A DNA stretch of 64,000 bases from Neisseria subflava (GTDB lineage Bacteria > Pseudomonadota > Gammaproteobacteria > Burkholderiales > Neisseriaceae), in assembly GCF_005221305.1 (NCBI RefSeq), contig NZ_CP039887.1, positions 62,001 to 126,000 on the forward strand. The letters are read 5' to 3'. The translations under genes were made by a program, and so were the position numbers. The notes beneath the pieces are model-generated. The model was not told the origin of the DNA and ran no database searches. It worked only from the letters and a program-made list of their open reading frames with translations. Positions 34,447 through 44,842 of this stretch are shown in pieces. The first letter of the stretch is position 1. The number at the start of each line of letters is the position of its first letter.

Positions 34447-35238
34447 ATGGAAAACTCACATACATTACATTCTTCATCACGCTTTCGGTTCGCATTAAAA
34501 AATGCGGCATGGCACTTGTTGATTAGTCTGATTTTGGCAGGATTGGCCGCTTTGTTGGTATTTGGAGTTTGGTATCCTTATCCGTATGCCGAGCTGACAG
34601 GTGGATTGGCTTTATATAAACTGGTCATTTCAGTAGATATTGTTTGTGGTCCGTTGCTGACTTTGATTCTTGCCAGTCCGAGCAAGAAACTTAAAGAGAG
34701 GATTGTTGATTTTTCCTTAATCGGCATGATTCAGCTGGCTGCTTTGATTTATGGTTTATATAGTGTATCTTTGGCACGTCCAGTGGTTGCTGCATTTGAA
34801 ACCGATAGGATAAATGTGGTAACTGCTGCAGAAATTGATGTAAATGATTTGAGCCATGCCCCGAAGGATTTGCAGGATTTATCTTGGTTTGGCGCGCGTC
34901 GTGTTGGGTTGCGTGAAGCAACGGGTCCGGATGAAGCTAACCAAAGTCTTGATTTGTCTTTGAAAGGTGTTGAACCGAGTATGAGGCCTTCTTGGTGGTT
35001 GCCAGATTCGCAGCAGGAACGTGAGAAAATTCGTAAGACAATGAAACCGTTATTTGTCTTGGCAAAAGCCCGTGGCATGAGTGAGGAGTCAATTTTTAAA
35101 CAGGCTTCGCTGGAAAACGATGGAAAAGAATTGTATTTCTTGCCATTTACCAGTGCGCGCAGTAAAGAATGGGTTGTGATATTGAATGATCAGGCAGATT
35201 TCTTGGGTTATGCGCCGATTGATGGTTTTATCAAGTAA
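34447..35238 (+). CDS. TfpX/TfpZ-family type IV pilin accessory protein
   Basis: 263 residues from the ATG at 34447 (a TTG three codons earlier is possible; neither has a clear ribosome site). Three or four membrane helices in the first 115 residues, with the family stretch WYPYPYAELTGGLALYKLVISVDIVCGPLLTLILASPSKK. A periplasmic part follows, ending KEWVVILNDQADFLGYAPID. TfpX/TfpZ proteins of Moraxella, Acinetobacter and Pseudomonas help particular pilins reach the surface and are normally beside the pilin gene; here the gene is 30 kb away. Confidence 0.8.
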   Translation: MENSHTLHSSSRFRFALKNAAWHLLISLILAGLAALLVFGVWYPYPYAELTGGLALYKLVISVDIVCGPLLTLILASPSKKLKERIVDFSLIGMIQLAALIYGLYSVSLARPVVAAFETDRINVVTAAEIDVNDLSHAPKDLQDLSWFGARRVGLREATGPDEANQSLDLSLKGVEPSMRPSWWLPDSQQEREKIRKTMKPLFVLAKARGMSEESIFKQASLENDGKELYFLPFTSARSKEWVVILNDQADFLGYAPIDGFIK

Positions 35239-35436
35239 GAAAAGGCCGTCTGAAAGCTGGTAAGTGATGGTATAGGCTGTTTTTAAAAGAAAATATGCTG
35301 CCAGACTTTGCCTTTCTTTCGTCAAACTGATAAACTGTTTGCCATTATTTTTGACCGAGGCATAAATTTTTCATGAAAGACGCAGAGCAGAGTAGTTGTT
35401 ATACCGCTTCTTTCCCTTTATTTATGTCCGAACTTT

Positions 35437-35475
35437 GGCAGTCTGTCCGTTTTAAGCGGAACGGCTGCCTTTTTG
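35437..35475 (+). promoter_or_regulatory. Intrinsic terminator in the leader of the TerC/CBS gene
   Basis: GGCAGTCTGTCCG, loop, CGGAACGGCTGCC with two mismatches and one wobble, then TTTTTG, 24 bases before the ATG. The previous gene ends 200 bases earlier and its own uptake sequence is near 35244, so this hairpin may sit in the TerC leader and attenuate it. The leader (about 35350-35436) lacks the yybP-ykoY manganese-aptamer core. Confidence 0.45.
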
Positions 35476-35498
35476 TATTTTAAAGGAACACAATCATT

Positions 35499-37058
35499 AT
35501 GGATTTCAGTTGGTTGGCAGAGCCGCATACTTGGATAGGCTTTGCCACGCTTCTGGTTTTGGAAGTTGTTTTAGGTATTGATAACCTTGTTTTTGTAGCG
35601 ATTTTGGCAAACAAGGTTAAACCGTCGCAACGTGATAAGGCGCGGATAACGGGCTTGGGTTTGGCCGTAGTTATTCGGATTTTCATGCTGGGCTTTATGG
35701 CGCACATCATGACGCTGACGCGTCCTTTGTTTGAGTTGGGCGGTCTGGAGATTTCCGGTAAAGACATGATTATGTTTGCCGGCGGTATTTTCCTGCTTTA
35801 TAAAGCAACTACCGAGCTGCACGAACGCCTTGAAGGCCACAATCAATTTGCTGTTGCTGAAGGGCAGAAGAAGCATTCTGCTTTTTGGGGCGTTGTGGCG
35901 CAAATCTTGATTTTGGATGCGGTTTTCTCTATCGATTCTGTCATTACGGCAGTGGCGATGGTGGATCATATTGTGGTGGCAATGGGTGCGGTTGTTGTGG
36001 CGATGACGGTGATGATTTCCGCCAGCAAACTGTTGACTGCCTTTGTGGATAAGCATCCGACCGTTGTGATGTTGTGTCTGGGTTTCTTGTTGATGATTGG
36101 TTTCAGTCTGATTGCGGAAGCCTTCCATTTCCATATTCCGAAAGGCTATTTGTATGCGGCGATCGGCTTCTCGATTTTGATCGAACTGTTTAATCAGGTT
36201 TCGCAAAAGAATGCCCGTAAAAATGACTACATCAGCACTTCTTGGCGTAAGCGCACCGCTGAAAATGTGTTGGGTATGATGGGTATCCGCGAAAGCATTT
36301 TGGCAAAAGCAGGCGATAATGGCGGCGATGACGAGCATTTTGAAGAAAACGAAAAATCCATGATTCGCAGCGTGCTGACTTTGGCGGAGCGTCCGATTAT
36401 GGGCGTGATGATTCCGCGTCGGGAGATCGAGAAATTGGATATTTCCCAAAGTCGGGAAGAGCAAAATGCGCAGTTGAAAAATACGCCGTATAGCCGTTTG
36501 TTGGTTGTCGGTAAGGCAGGTGTAGATGAGCCTTTGGGCTATATCAGTAAAAAAGATTTGCTGAACCAGCTGCTTGAATCGGGAGAAATCAATATTCAGA
36601 CGGCCTTGCGCCAACCATTGATTTTGCCGGATAGTACGACGGCGTTGAATGCGATTGAATTGTTCCGTCAAAGCAGCGCGGATTATGCGTTGGTGGTGGA
36701 TGAATTTGGCGCGGTGTTGGGCATGGTGACCATGAAAGATTTGTTGGAAACCATCGCTGGTGAATTCCCCGAGGAATTCGAGCGTGAGGAAGAAGAAGCT
36801 GCTCCAGCCAGTCAGGATGAAACGCTGTCTGTGGATGGTGCATTGGAGTATGTGGAATTGGCTTCTCAGCTAAATCTGCCTGCTCAAGAGGAAGATGCGG
36901 ACTTCCATACCGTTGCCGGCTTGATTATGGAAGAATTGCAAAGTATTCCTGATGTGGGCGACTTCATTGATTATCATGGCTGGCGTTTTGAAGTGGTTGA
37001 GAAGGATGGGCAACGGATTGCCCGTGTGAAAATCAACCGTTTGCCGGAAGAAGAATAA
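35499..37058 (+). CDS. TerC-family membrane protein with CBS pair and CorC/HlyC domain
   Basis: 519 residues. TerC domain with seven membrane helices (about 1-240): LVLEVVLGIDNLVFVAILAN and LDAVFSIDSVITAVAMVDHI carry the acidic residues of the predicted ion path. Then MIRSVLTLAERPIMGVMIPR and two CBS motifs (about 300-420), and a CorC/HlyC C-terminal domain (about 440-515, TVAGLIMEELQSIPDVGDFI). Same plan as E. coli YoaE/YegH. Related TerC proteins export manganese or load metal onto exported enzymes; the substrate here is unproven. AAAGGAA precedes the ATG. Confidence 0.88.
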   Translation: MDFSWLAEPHTWIGFATLLVLEVVLGIDNLVFVAILANKVKPSQRDKARITGLGLAVVIRIFMLGFMAHIMTLTRPLFELGGLEISGKDMIMFAGGIFLLYKATTELHERLEGHNQFAVAEGQKKHSAFWGVVAQILILDAVFSIDSVITAVAMVDHIVVAMGAVVVAMTVMISASKLLTAFVDKHPTVVMLCLGFLLMIGFSLIAEAFHFHIPKGYLYAAIGFSILIELFNQVSQKNARKNDYISTSWRKRTAENVLGMMGIRESILAKAGDNGGDDEHFEENEKSMIRSVLTLAERPIMGVMIPRREIEKLDISQSREEQNAQLKNTPYSRLLVVGKAGVDEPLGYISKKDLLNQLLESGEINIQTALRQPLILPDSTTALNAIELFRQSSADYALVVDEFGAVLGMVTMKDLLETIAGEFPEEFEREEEEAAPASQDETLSVDGALEYVELASQLNLPAQEEDADFHTVAGLIMEELQSIPDVGDFIDYHGWRFEVVEKDGQRIARVKINRLPEEE

Positions 37059-37075
37059 GTAAAGGCTAATATAGT

Positions 37076-37109
37076 AAAGGCCGTCTGAAAATGTTCAGAC
37101 GGCCTTTTT
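37076..37109. terminator. Uptake-sequence inverted pair between convergent genes
   Basis: AAAGGCCGTCTGAA, three- to four-base loop, TTCAGACGGCCTTTTT. Serves the TerC gene and anmK. Confidence 0.7.
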
Positions 37110-37121
37110 ATTTGTTCAACT

Positions 37122-38225
37122 TTAGTTGCCGTAATGTCCTGAGCCTAAGATTCGGTGTGAATGTGCGCCGGTTGCATGGTGGGGATTACTTGGGACCTGA
37201 TTGCACCAACAGGCTGCAAGCCAGGCAAAAGCGGCTGCTTCGACCCATTGTGGGTCAAGATGGAGCTTGGCTGTGCTGTGCAATTTGGTGTCGGGAGAAA
37301 ACAGGGTTTCCAAGTCTTGCATCAAAATCGGATTGCGGATGCCGCCGCCGCAGATATAAAGATTATGAATTGCCGGAGCAGCTTGTTTGGTCGCATCAAA
37401 AATGGTTTGTGCAGTATAAAAGACCAATGTGCGTATCACATCTTCCGGTTTTTCATTACCTTTCAGACGGCCTTGAAGCCAGCTTAGAGAAAACAACTCT
37501 CGGCCTGTACTTTTCGGATAAGGGCGGCTGAAGTAAGGATGGTCGAGCAGGGAAGCGAGCAGGTCAGGGAGGATTTTGCCTTGTGCGGCTTTATACCCGT
37601 TTTTGTCGTAAGGCTGCTGCCAAATATGTTGCATCCATGCATCCATCAGCATATTGCCGGGGCCGGTATCGAAGCCGAAAGAAGGGTTGTCGGGCGGGAG
37701 GATGCTGATATTGGAAATGCCGCCAATGTTGAGTACGGCACGGGTTTCATTCGCATCTTGAAACAGCGCTTCGTGAAAAGCTGGAACGAGGGGCGCACCT
37801 TGACCGTTGCAGGCAAGGTCGCGACTGCGGAAGTCGCCGACCGTGAAAATGCCGGTCAGTTCGGCTAAAAGCGAGAGGTTGACCAATTGAATGCTGTAAC
37901 CGTGTTCAGGCGCATGGCGGATAGTTTGTCCGTGGCAGCCGATTGCGGCAATGTCTTTGGCCGACAGGTTTTGCTCTGTCAACAGTTGCTGGACGGTTTG
38001 GGCGTATAGGCGGCTGAGTGTTTGCGCCAGGATATTGCTTCTATGCAATTCATTTTCGCCTATGTCTTGTAGTGCCAACAATTCTTGGCGCAGGCCGTCT
38101 GAATAGGGTAGAAAGCTGTGGGCAATAGCGCGTTGCCATTGCTTGTCCTGCATTTGAATCAGTACGGCATCGGCACCGTCCATGCTGGTTCCGGACATGA
38201 TGCCGATATAGTATTGGGGTTGCAT
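37122..38225 (-). CDS. anmK: Anhydro-N-acetylmuramic acid kinase
   Basis: 367 residues. Begins with YYIGIMSGTSMDGADAVLIQ, the AnmK signature; further motifs are GCHGQTIRHAPEHGYS, NIGGISNISILPPD, FDTGPGNMLMDAW and NLYICGGGIRNP. It hydrolyses the anhydro ring and phosphorylates the sugar to MurNAc-6-phosphate, recycling cell-wall fragments. Cytoplasmic. Divergent from the phosphate transporter gene. Confidence 0.95.
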   Translation of the reverse strand: MQPQYYIGIMSGTSMDGADAVLIQMQDKQWQRAIAHSFLPYSDGLRQELLALQDIGENELHRSNILAQTLSRLYAQTVQQLLTEQNLSAKDIAAIGCHGQTIRHAPEHGYSIQLVNLSLLAELTGIFTVGDFRSRDLACNGQGAPLVPAFHEALFQDANETRAVLNIGGISNISILPPDNPSFGFDTGPGNMLMDAWMQHIWQQPYDKNGYKAAQGKILPDLLASLLDHPYFSRPYPKSTGRELFSLSWLQGRLKGNEKPEDVIRTLVFYTAQTIFDATKQAAPAIHNLYICGGGIRNPILMQDLETLFSPDTKLHSTAKLHLDPQWVEAAAFAWLAACWCNQVPSNPHHATGAHSHRILGSGHYGN

Positions 38226-38378
38226 TTCAGTTACAGAAAGAGAAGGTAAAACGACATTTTAACGCCTTTTGACGTTTTTACGGGAATTTCGGCATTTAAT
38301 GTAAATAGTTGGTGCAAGAAAGATTACAAAAAGGTTAAAATAACGCGACTCAACATGTTTTCCAAAAGGAAACTTTCC

Positions 38379-39953
38379 ATGGCTCAAACTCAGTCGAGTG
38401 CGAACTTGAAGCTGATTAATACGGTTTTTGCCGCTATGCTTGTGAGCATGGTCGGCTATTTTATTTATTGGGGCCTGGGTTATACCCACTACAACCACTC
38501 CGGCCTGTTTATCCTTGCTACCTTTTTCGGCGTCTTCATGGCGTTTAATGTGGGTGGCAACGATATTGCCAACTCTTTCGGTACAAGTGTCGGCTCCGGC
38601 ACTTTGACCATTCCGCAAGCCTTGCTGATCGCGGCAGTATTTGAAGTCAGCGGCGCAGTGATTGCTGGCGGCGAGGTAACAGATACTATCCGTAAGGGTA
38701 TTGTCGATTTGAATGGCATGCATCTGGATCCGATGCAGTTTGTCTTCATTATGATGTCTGCGCTTTTGGCTGCGGCATTGTGGCTGCTTTTCGCATCGCA
38801 CAAAGGTCTGCCGGTTTCCACTACACATGCCATTATCGGCGGTATCGTCGGTAGTGCTCTGTGTATGGCGGCATTGAACGGTGTGGATTCTGTTGCGTTG
38901 ATTCAATGGGACAAGTTGGGCGAAATTGCCTTGTCTTGGATATTGTCTCCGGTTTTGGGCGGCATTGTTTCCTATCTGTTGTTTTCACGAATTAAGAAAA
39001 ACGTTTTGGACTACAACTCTTGGGCCGATAATACGCTCAAAGGCATCAAGCTGGAGAAGAAAACCTATAAAGAAGAGCACCGCCTGTTTTTTGAAGCCTT
39101 GAGTGAATCTGAAAAAGTCGAATACGCCACCAAAATGGCGCATGATGCCCAAATCTATGATGAGCCGGACTTTGATCCTGAAGAATTGCAGTCTGAGTAT
39201 TATCGCGGTCTGCACCGCTTTGACAGCCGTAAGGGTGAAGTAGATTCTTACAAAGCGCTGCATTCCTGGGTGCCGTTTATTGCTTCTGTCGGTGGCATGA
39301 TGATTGCGGCAATGTTGATTTTCAAAGGTCTGAAAAATCTGCATTTGGGTATGAGCAACGTCAACAGCTTCCTGACCATTTTCATGATTGGCGCGGCTAT
39401 TTGGATGGGTACGTTTGTATTTGCCAAAAGTTTAAAACGCAAAGATTTGGATAAATCGACTTTTCAAATGTTCTCATGGATGCAGGTATTTACCGCTTGC
39501 GGTTTTGCATTCAGCCATGGTGCGAACGATATTGCCAATGCGATTGGTCCGTTTGCCGCAATTATGGATGTGTTGCGTACCAACAGCATTACTGCTCAAA
39601 ACGCCGTGCCGCCGATTGCCATGTTGACTTTCGGTATCGCTTTGATTGTCGGCTTGTGGTTTGTCGGCAAAGAAGTGATTAAAACCGTAGGCACCAGCTT
39701 GGCAGAAATGCACCCCGCATCAGGTTTTTCTGCTGAGCTTTCTGCTGCTGCCGTCGTGATGGCCGCATCATTTATGGGCTTGCCTGTTTCCAGTACCCAT
39801 ATCTTGGTGGGTGCAGTTTTGGGTATCGGCTTGGTTAACCGCAATGCCAACTGGAAATTGATGAAACCGATCGGCCTTGCTTGGGTTATTACCTTGCCTG
39901 CTGCTGCCATTTTGTCTGTTGTCAGCTATTTGATTTTGCAAGCAGTGTTTTAA
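38379..39953 (+). CDS. Inorganic phosphate transporter, Pit family
   Basis: 524 residues from the ATG at 38379, chosen because AAAGGA ends eight bases before it. The two Pit signature repeats are FNVGGNDIANSFGTSVGSGT (about 55) and FSHGANDIANAIGPFAAIMD (about 375), with matching LPVSTTHAIIGGIVGS and LPVSSTHILVGAVLG. A long charged cytoplasmic loop (about 215-305) separates the halves. It brings in phosphate, probably with protons or sodium. Single gene. Confidence 0.92.
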   Translation: MAQTQSSANLKLINTVFAAMLVSMVGYFIYWGLGYTHYNHSGLFILATFFGVFMAFNVGGNDIANSFGTSVGSGTLTIPQALLIAAVFEVSGAVIAGGEVTDTIRKGIVDLNGMHLDPMQFVFIMMSALLAAALWLLFASHKGLPVSTTHAIIGGIVGSALCMAALNGVDSVALIQWDKLGEIALSWILSPVLGGIVSYLLFSRIKKNVLDYNSWADNTLKGIKLEKKTYKEEHRLFFEALSESEKVEYATKMAHDAQIYDEPDFDPEELQSEYYRGLHRFDSRKGEVDSYKALHSWVPFIASVGGMMIAAMLIFKGLKNLHLGMSNVNSFLTIFMIGAAIWMGTFVFAKSLKRKDLDKSTFQMFSWMQVFTACGFAFSHGANDIANAIGPFAAIMDVLRTNSITAQNAVPPIAMLTFGIALIVGLWFVGKEVIKTVGTSLAEMHPASGFSAELSAAAVVMAASFMGLPVSSTHILVGAVLGIGLVNRNANWKLMKPIGLAWVITLPAAAILSVVSYLILQAVF

Positions 39954-39969
39954 TTGATTATTTGATTTA

Positions 39970-40006
39970 AAAGGGCCGTCTGAAAGATCGATTTCAGACG
40001 GCCTTT
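39970..40006 (+). terminator. Uptake-sequence inverted pair after the phosphate transporter
   Basis: AGGGCCGTCTGAAA (one extra G) and TTTCAGACGGCCTTT, 16 bases after the stop. Confidence 0.6.
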
Positions 40007-40213
40007 GCTTATTTTTGTAAGGGGTAGATTTTAGTTTATTTTAACGATGCATAAATCACGCTGTTCAATGTTTGAACTGATACAAGAATAACCAAGGTAA
40101 TAGAGAAATACCTTATTGGGAATAGCTTAGAAAAGATTTTGGTTTCAAAACTTGGCTTGGTGAGGATATAAACAAAGCTATTTTTAATCAGCCTACTATA
40201 AGGTTAAGGCAAT

Positions 40214-40265
40214 AAAAAGCCCCAATCCATCGACGTTTAAGTGTCGTATTGAACTGGGGTTTTTT
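40214..40265. terminator. Two-way terminator downstream of proQ
   Basis: AAAAAGCCCCA and TGGGGTTTTTT frame an inner stem CGAC-GTTTAAGT-GTCG. On the minus strand GGGGCTTTTT ends proQ transcripts; on the plus strand it has an equally good T run. The rest of the gap (40007-40213) shows no gene; a -10-like TACTATAAGG at about 40194-40203 is only suggestive. Confidence 0.7.
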
Positions 40266-40300
40266 CTATTTAGTATGAGCCTTATCAGGCCATCTGAACA

Positions 40301-40738
40301 TTATTCAGCAGCTTTGTTGATCTCAGCTTGTGCAGGAGCCGCTTCTGCTTCAGTGGTAGCCTTAGCGGCTTGGCGTTCGGCTTGTGCAGCCAATGCCTGT
40401 TGAACGGCTGGGTGCTGTTGGGCGATGGTTTGTTCTTCTGCGCTGACTTCGCCTTTGAAGCGGTTGTTCAAGTCAAAACGTTTGCCGCCGCGAGCCAGGG
40501 CTTTCAGATAGCGTGGACGGCGGCAGTGGTTGGCCAGTACGCGTGCAATCAGTGCAGGGTCGTATTGGGGCAGGGCGGCAACCAAGTCTTGGTCGATACC
40601 AACGGCCAACGGTTTGAATCGTTTGAATACATCATATTTGCCGTAAATGTGGTCGGCAATCATGTCTGTCTGTTTTTTCTTGCTCATGGTTTGGACGGCA
40701 GATTTCAGCGCAGCGCCCAAAGCGGTTTCTTGTGCCAT
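40301..40738 (-). CDS. proQ: ProQ/FinO-domain RNA chaperone
   Basis: 145 residues. The FinO fold occupies about 5-115 with MIADHIYGKYDVFKRFKPLAVGI, LARVLANHCRRPRYLKALARGGKRFDLN as core RNA-binding pieces (in the sequence the first is IARVLANHC). The tail is Ala/Gln/Glu-rich and disordered. Neisseria carries this minimal ProQ, without the C-terminal Tudor-like domain of E. coli ProQ; it binds many small RNAs and mRNA 3' ends. It could act on the FNR small RNA found at 8.5 kb, which is a guess. Confidence 0.93.
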   Translation of the reverse strand: MAQETALGAALKSAVQTMSKKKQTDMIADHIYGKYDVFKRFKPLAVGIDQDLVAALPQYDPALIARVLANHCRRPRYLKALARGGKRFDLNNRFKGEVSAEEQTIAQQHPAVQQALAAQAERQAAKATTEAEAAPAQAEINKAAE

Positions 40739-40855
40739 TGCGGTTGTATTCCTCTAATATAAATCCGTATTTTTGTCATACGGCAATAAGGTGCTATTGT
40801 AGTATAAAGACTGTGATTTGGCTAAATTTTTCTGAGAATATTCAGAAATAAATGG

Positions 40856-41956
40856 TTATTTTTCCAATTTGGCAATGTCCGGTGTATTTACCTGAACGTT
40901 GGCATTTTGCGCACGATGGCGTAAGACGTGGTCAATCAATACCAAGGCCAGCATGGCTTCTGCAATCGGAGCGGCGCGTAATCCGACGCAGGGATCGTGG
41001 CGGCCGTGTGTGGCAAGTTCGACAGGGTTGCCCTCTATATCAATGCTGCGGCGCGGTGTGGCGATGGAACTGGTCGGCTTGATGGCAATATTCACATGAA
41101 TGTCTTGTCCGGTGCTGATGCCGCCCAAGATGCCACCTGAGTGGTTGGATAGAAAACCTTGAGGCGTGAGCTCGTCGCCATGCTCGCTGCCGCGTTGCAT
41201 TACGCTATCAAAACCTGCACCGATTTCCACGCCTTTGACGGCATTAATGCCCATCATGGCATAGGCAATTTCTGCATCGAGGCGGTCAAAAACCGGTTCG
41301 CCCAAGCCAACAGGGACGTTGGCTGCTTCGATATGAAGTTTTGCGCCGACAGAATCCAATGATTTGCGCACGCTGTCCATATAGTTTTCCAAGTCCTCAA
41401 TTTGGCTTTGGTTGGCGGCAAAAAAAGGATTTTGGGAAATATATTCGTAGCCTTCAAACTGGATTTCTTTTTCACCGACTTGGGTAACGTAGGCGGTAAT
41501 TTCAGTACCGAATTTTTCTTTCAGCCATTTTTTTGCAACTGCTCCGGCTGCAACGCGGGCAGCGGTTTCGCGAGCGGAACTTCTACCGCCGCCGCGATAG
41601 TCGCGTGTACCGTATTTGTGCCAGTAGGTGTAATCGGCATGTCCGGGGCGGAAACTGGTGGCGATATTGCCATAGTCTTTGCTGCGTTGGTCGGTATTGC
41701 GGATTAGGAGGGCGATGGGTGTGCCGGTGGTTTTGCCTTCGAATACGCCGGAGAGGATTTCGACTTGGTCGGCTTCGCGGCGTTGGGTAACGTGGCGGCT
41801 GGTGCCGGGTTTGCGGCGGTCAAGGTCAAATTGGATATCCGCTTCGCTCAATTCTAGTCCGGGCGGGCAGCCGTCAATGATGCAGCCCAAGCCTGCGCCG
41901 TGGCTTTCGCCGAAAGTGGTAACGGTAAAGATTTGTCCGAAGGTATTGCCTGCCAT
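40856..41956 (-). CDS. aroC: Chorismate synthase
   Basis: 366 residues. Signature regions are all present: [19 protein letters not shown] (start), [20 protein letters not shown] (about 125), [17 protein letters not shown] (about 270) and [18 protein letters not shown] (about 325). Makes chorismate from EPSP with reduced FMN, the last step of the shared aromatic pathway. Single gene downstream of secA with a hairpin between them. Confidence 0.97.
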   Translation of the reverse strand: MAGNTFGQIFTVTTFGESHGAGLGCIIDGCPPGLELSEADIQFDLDRRKPGTSRHVTQRREADQVEILSGVFEGKTTGTPIALLIRNTDQRSKDYGNIATSFRPGHADYTYWHKYGTRDYRGGGRSSARETAARVAAGAVAKKWLKEKFGTEITAYVTQVGEKEIQFEGYEYISQNPFFAANQSQIEDLENYMDSVRKSLDSVGAKLHIEAANVPVGLGEPVFDRLDAEIAYAMMGINAVKGVEIGAGFDSVMQRGSEHGDELTPQGFLSNHSGGILGGISTGQDIHVNIAIKPTSSIATPRRSIDIEGNPVELATHGRHDPCVGLRAAPIAEAMLALVLIDHVLRHRAQNANVQVNTPDIAKLEK

Positions 41957-42012
41957 AGGGATACTCTTTTGAAGTTGGGTTTGGAAATTTTTTACTTGTT
42001 TGGATAATTCTC

Positions 42013-42077
42013 AGGCCGTCTGAACAGATGCGAGAACGAAATCAAAGATTCTCGTTTCACCGTTCAGACGGCCTTTT
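42013..42077. terminator. Nested hairpin after secA
   Basis: AGGCCGTCTGAAC and GTTCAGACGGCCT form the outer stem; an inner CGAGAA/TTCTCG stem lies in the loop. Followed on the minus side by aroC's upstream region. Confidence 0.6.
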
Positions 42078-42088
42078 GAGATGACTGT

Positions 42089-44842
42089 TTAGTTCAATTT
42101 ACCGTGGCACTGTTTGTATTTCAGGCCGCTGCCACAAGGGCAAGGATCGTTGCGGTGAACAATCAGGCCGTTTTGTGCAAGCGCTTCAGGGCTGAAGTCT
42201 GTGCCGTCAGGATCGAACGCTTCTGTAACCAAATCGGTTTGCGATTGGCCGAGCAATTCTTCCATATCAGGCGCATCGGAGTGGACGGTTTGAACATCGC
42301 TGACGCTTTGTGCGGCAGTGTGGTCGTATTCGCTGTTGCGCTCGATTTGAACGGCGGTTAACAAAGCGGCAATGTTTTGTTTGATACCGCGCCACAGGTT
42401 TTCAAACATGGCGAAAGCTTCGCGTTTGTATTCCTGTTTTGGATTTTTCTGAGCATAGCTGCGCAGATGGATACCTTGGCGCAAGTAGTCCATAGCGGCG
42501 AGGTGTTCGCGCCATTGGTTGTCGATAACTTGCAGCATAACATTGCGTTCGAAGTCTGACATAGCCTGTTTGCCGACCAATTCGACTTTTTCGGCATATT
42601 CGTCTTCGATGCGCTTGATGAGGCGTTCTTTAATGTCTTGGTTGTCCAAAGTGCTGTCTTCTTTCAGCCAGCCTTTAATATCGACATGCAGGCGGAAATC
42701 GGCGGCAAGTTGGTGCTCCAGTGCCGGAATGTCCCATTGTTCTTCCATGCTGTCAGGTGGGATATGGTAATCAACCAAGTCGCTGATAACGTCGGCGCGG
42801 ATTTCGCGGGTCAAATCGCTGACGTCTTTGCTGGTCAGGATTTCGTTACGTTGATGGTAAATCACTTTACGTTGGTCATTGGCAACGTCATCGTATTCCA
42901 AAACTTGTTTACGCATATCGAAGTTGCGGCCTTCGACTTTACGTTGTGCGCCTTCGATTTGACGGGTCAGCAGACCGTGTTCGATGGCAACGCCGCGCTC
43001 AGGTGCCAGGCGGTTGAGGATGGCGGCGGCACGGTCGAGTGCAAAGAGACGCAATAATGGGTCTTCAAACGACAGATAGAAACGGCTGGAGCCGGGGTCG
43101 CCCTGACGGCCCGCGCGACCGCGCAACTGGTTGTCGATACGGCGGCTTTCGTGGCGTTCTGTACCGATAATGTGCAAACCGCCTGCGGCCACAACTTGGT
43201 CATGTTCGGCTTGCCAACCGCTTTCAAGGGCGGAAATTTGCGCTTGTTTTTGCTGTTCGCTCAAGGTTTCATCGGCATGGATGGCTTCGATTTGATGTTT
43301 GAGGTTGCCGCCCAAGACAATATCGGTACCGCGGCCTGCCATGTTGGTGGCAACGGTAATTGCGCCGACTTTACCGGCTTGAGCGACAATTAATGCCTCG
43401 CGCTCGTGTTCTTTGGCGTTCAGAACGTTATGCGGCAGACCTGCTTCGTGTAACAAGCGGGAAACCAGTTCGGAGTTTTCGATGCTGGTTGTACCGACCA
43501 AAACCGGTTGGCCGTTTTTGTGGCATTCGGCGATGTCTTTGACGACGGCTTCGAATTTTTCTTCGGCTGAGCGGAAGATTTGGTCGTTGAAGTCTTTACG
43601 TTGTACAGGACGGTTGGTCGGGATGATGACGGTTTCGAGGTTGTAAATGCTTTGGAACTCGAAGGCTTCGGTGTCGGCCGTACCGGTCATGCCGGACAGT
43701 TTGTTGTACAGGCGGAAGTAGTTTTGGAAGGTAATAGACGCGAGCGTTTGGTTTTCGCGTTTGATTTCTACGCCTTCTTTGGCTTCAACGGCTTGGTGCA
43801 AGCCTTCGGACCAGCGGCGGCCGGCCATCAGACGGCCTGTAAATTCGTCCACAATCACGATTTCGCCGTCTTGGATAACGTAGTGTTGGTCTTTGTGGAA
43901 CAGGGTGTGCGCGCGCAATGCAGCCATGAGGTGGTGCATCAGGGAAATATTGGCGGCAGAGTAGAGCGAATCGTTTTCCTGCAATAAGCCCATTTGGGTC
44001 AGGATTTGCTCGGCGTGTTCGTGACCGGCTTCGCTCAGGATAACTTGGTGTGCTTTTTCATCTACCCAGTAATCGCCTTCGCCTTCTTCGGTTTCTTGGC
44101 GGATAAGGTGGGCAGGAACGGCGTTCATCACGCGGTAGAGCTGGATGTTGTCATCCGCTTGGCCGGAAATAATCAGCGGTGTACGCGCTTCGTCAATCAA
44201 AATGGAGTCCACTTCGTCGACTACGGCAAAGTTCAATTCGCGCTGAACTTTGTCGTATTGGTCGGTAACCATATTGTCGCGCAGGTAGTCGAAACCGAAT
44301 TCGTTGTTTGTACCGTAAGTAATGTCGGCACCGTAAGCAGTTTGGCGTTCGAAAGGTTGCAAATCGGCGACGATCACGCCGACGCTCAAGCCTAAGAAAT
44401 TGTACAACGGCTCCATAATGCTTGCGTCACGGGAGGCGAGGTAGTCGTTGACGGTAACGACGTGTACGCCTTTTCCTGACAATGCATTCAGGTAAACGGC
44501 AAGGGTGGCCACCAGAGTTTTACCTTCACCGGTACGCATTTCGGCGATTTTGCCGTTGTGCAGGACCATACCGCCGATCAGCTGTACATCAAAGTGGCGC
44601 ATGCCCAATACACGGCTCGATGCTTCGCGGCAGACAGCAAAGGCTTCGACCAAAATGTCGTCCAAGCTTTGTCCGTCGGCGAGACGTTGTTTGAATTCGG
44701 CTGTTTTAGCTTGCAGTTCTGTATCGCTCAAGGCCTGCATTTGTTTCTCAAGCGCGTTGATTTTGGCAACGGATTTACGATATTGTTTCAGCAGGCGGTC
44801 GTTGCGGCTGCCGAAGATTTTCTTAGCAATGTTTGTCAGCAT
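42089..44842 (-). CDS. secA: Protein translocase ATPase SecA
   Basis: 917 residues. Walker [21 protein letters not shown] (about 102), [19 protein letters not shown] (about 210), [15 protein letters not shown], and helicase motifs [14 protein letters not shown] and [20 protein letters not shown]. The C-terminal zinc finger is [20 protein letters not shown], which binds SecB and lipid. It powers export through SecYEG. AGGA precedes the ATG. Divergent from the DUF721 gene. Confidence 0.98.
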   Translation of the reverse strand: MLTNIAKKIFGSRNDRLLKQYRKSVAKINALEKQMQALSDTELQAKTAEFKQRLADGQSLDDILVEAFAVCREASSRVLGMRHFDVQLIGGMVLHNGKIAEMRTGEGKTLVATLAVYLNALSGKGVHVVTVNDYLASRDASIMEPLYNFLGLSVGVIVADLQPFERQTAYGADITYGTNNEFGFDYLRDNMVTDQYDKVQRELNFAVVDEVDSILIDEARTPLIISGQADDNIQLYRVMNAVPAHLIRQETEEGEGDYWVDEKAHQVILSEAGHEHAEQILTQMGLLQENDSLYSAANISLMHHLMAALRAHTLFHKDQHYVIQDGEIVIVDEFTGRLMAGRRWSEGLHQAVEAKEGVEIKRENQTLASITFQNYFRLYNKLSGMTGTADTEAFEFQSIYNLETVIIPTNRPVQRKDFNDQIFRSAEEKFEAVVKDIAECHKNGQPVLVGTTSIENSELVSRLLHEAGLPHNVLNAKEHEREALIVAQAGKVGAITVATNMAGRGTDIVLGGNLKHQIEAIHADETLSEQQKQAQISALESGWQAEHDQVVAAGGLHIIGTERHESRRIDNQLRGRAGRQGDPGSSRFYLSFEDPLLRLFALDRAAAILNRLAPERGVAIEHGLLTRQIEGAQRKVEGRNFDMRKQVLEYDDVANDQRKVIYHQRNEILTSKDVSDLTREIRADVISDLVDYHIPPDSMEEQWDIPALEHQLAADFRLHVDIKGWLKEDSTLDNQDIKERLIKRIEDEYAEKVELVGKQAMSDFERNVMLQVIDNQWREHLAAMDYLRQGIHLRSYAQKNPKQEYKREAFAMFENLWRGIKQNIAALLTAVQIERNSEYDHTAAQSVSDVQTVHSDAPDMEELLGQSQTDLVTEAFDPDGTDFSPEALAQNGLIVHRNDPCPCGSGLKYKQCHGKLN

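Noticed and set aside
35350..35436. yybP-ykoY manganese riboswitch before the TerC gene
   Set aside because: Expected from gene family, but the conserved aptamer core is not visible in the sequence.
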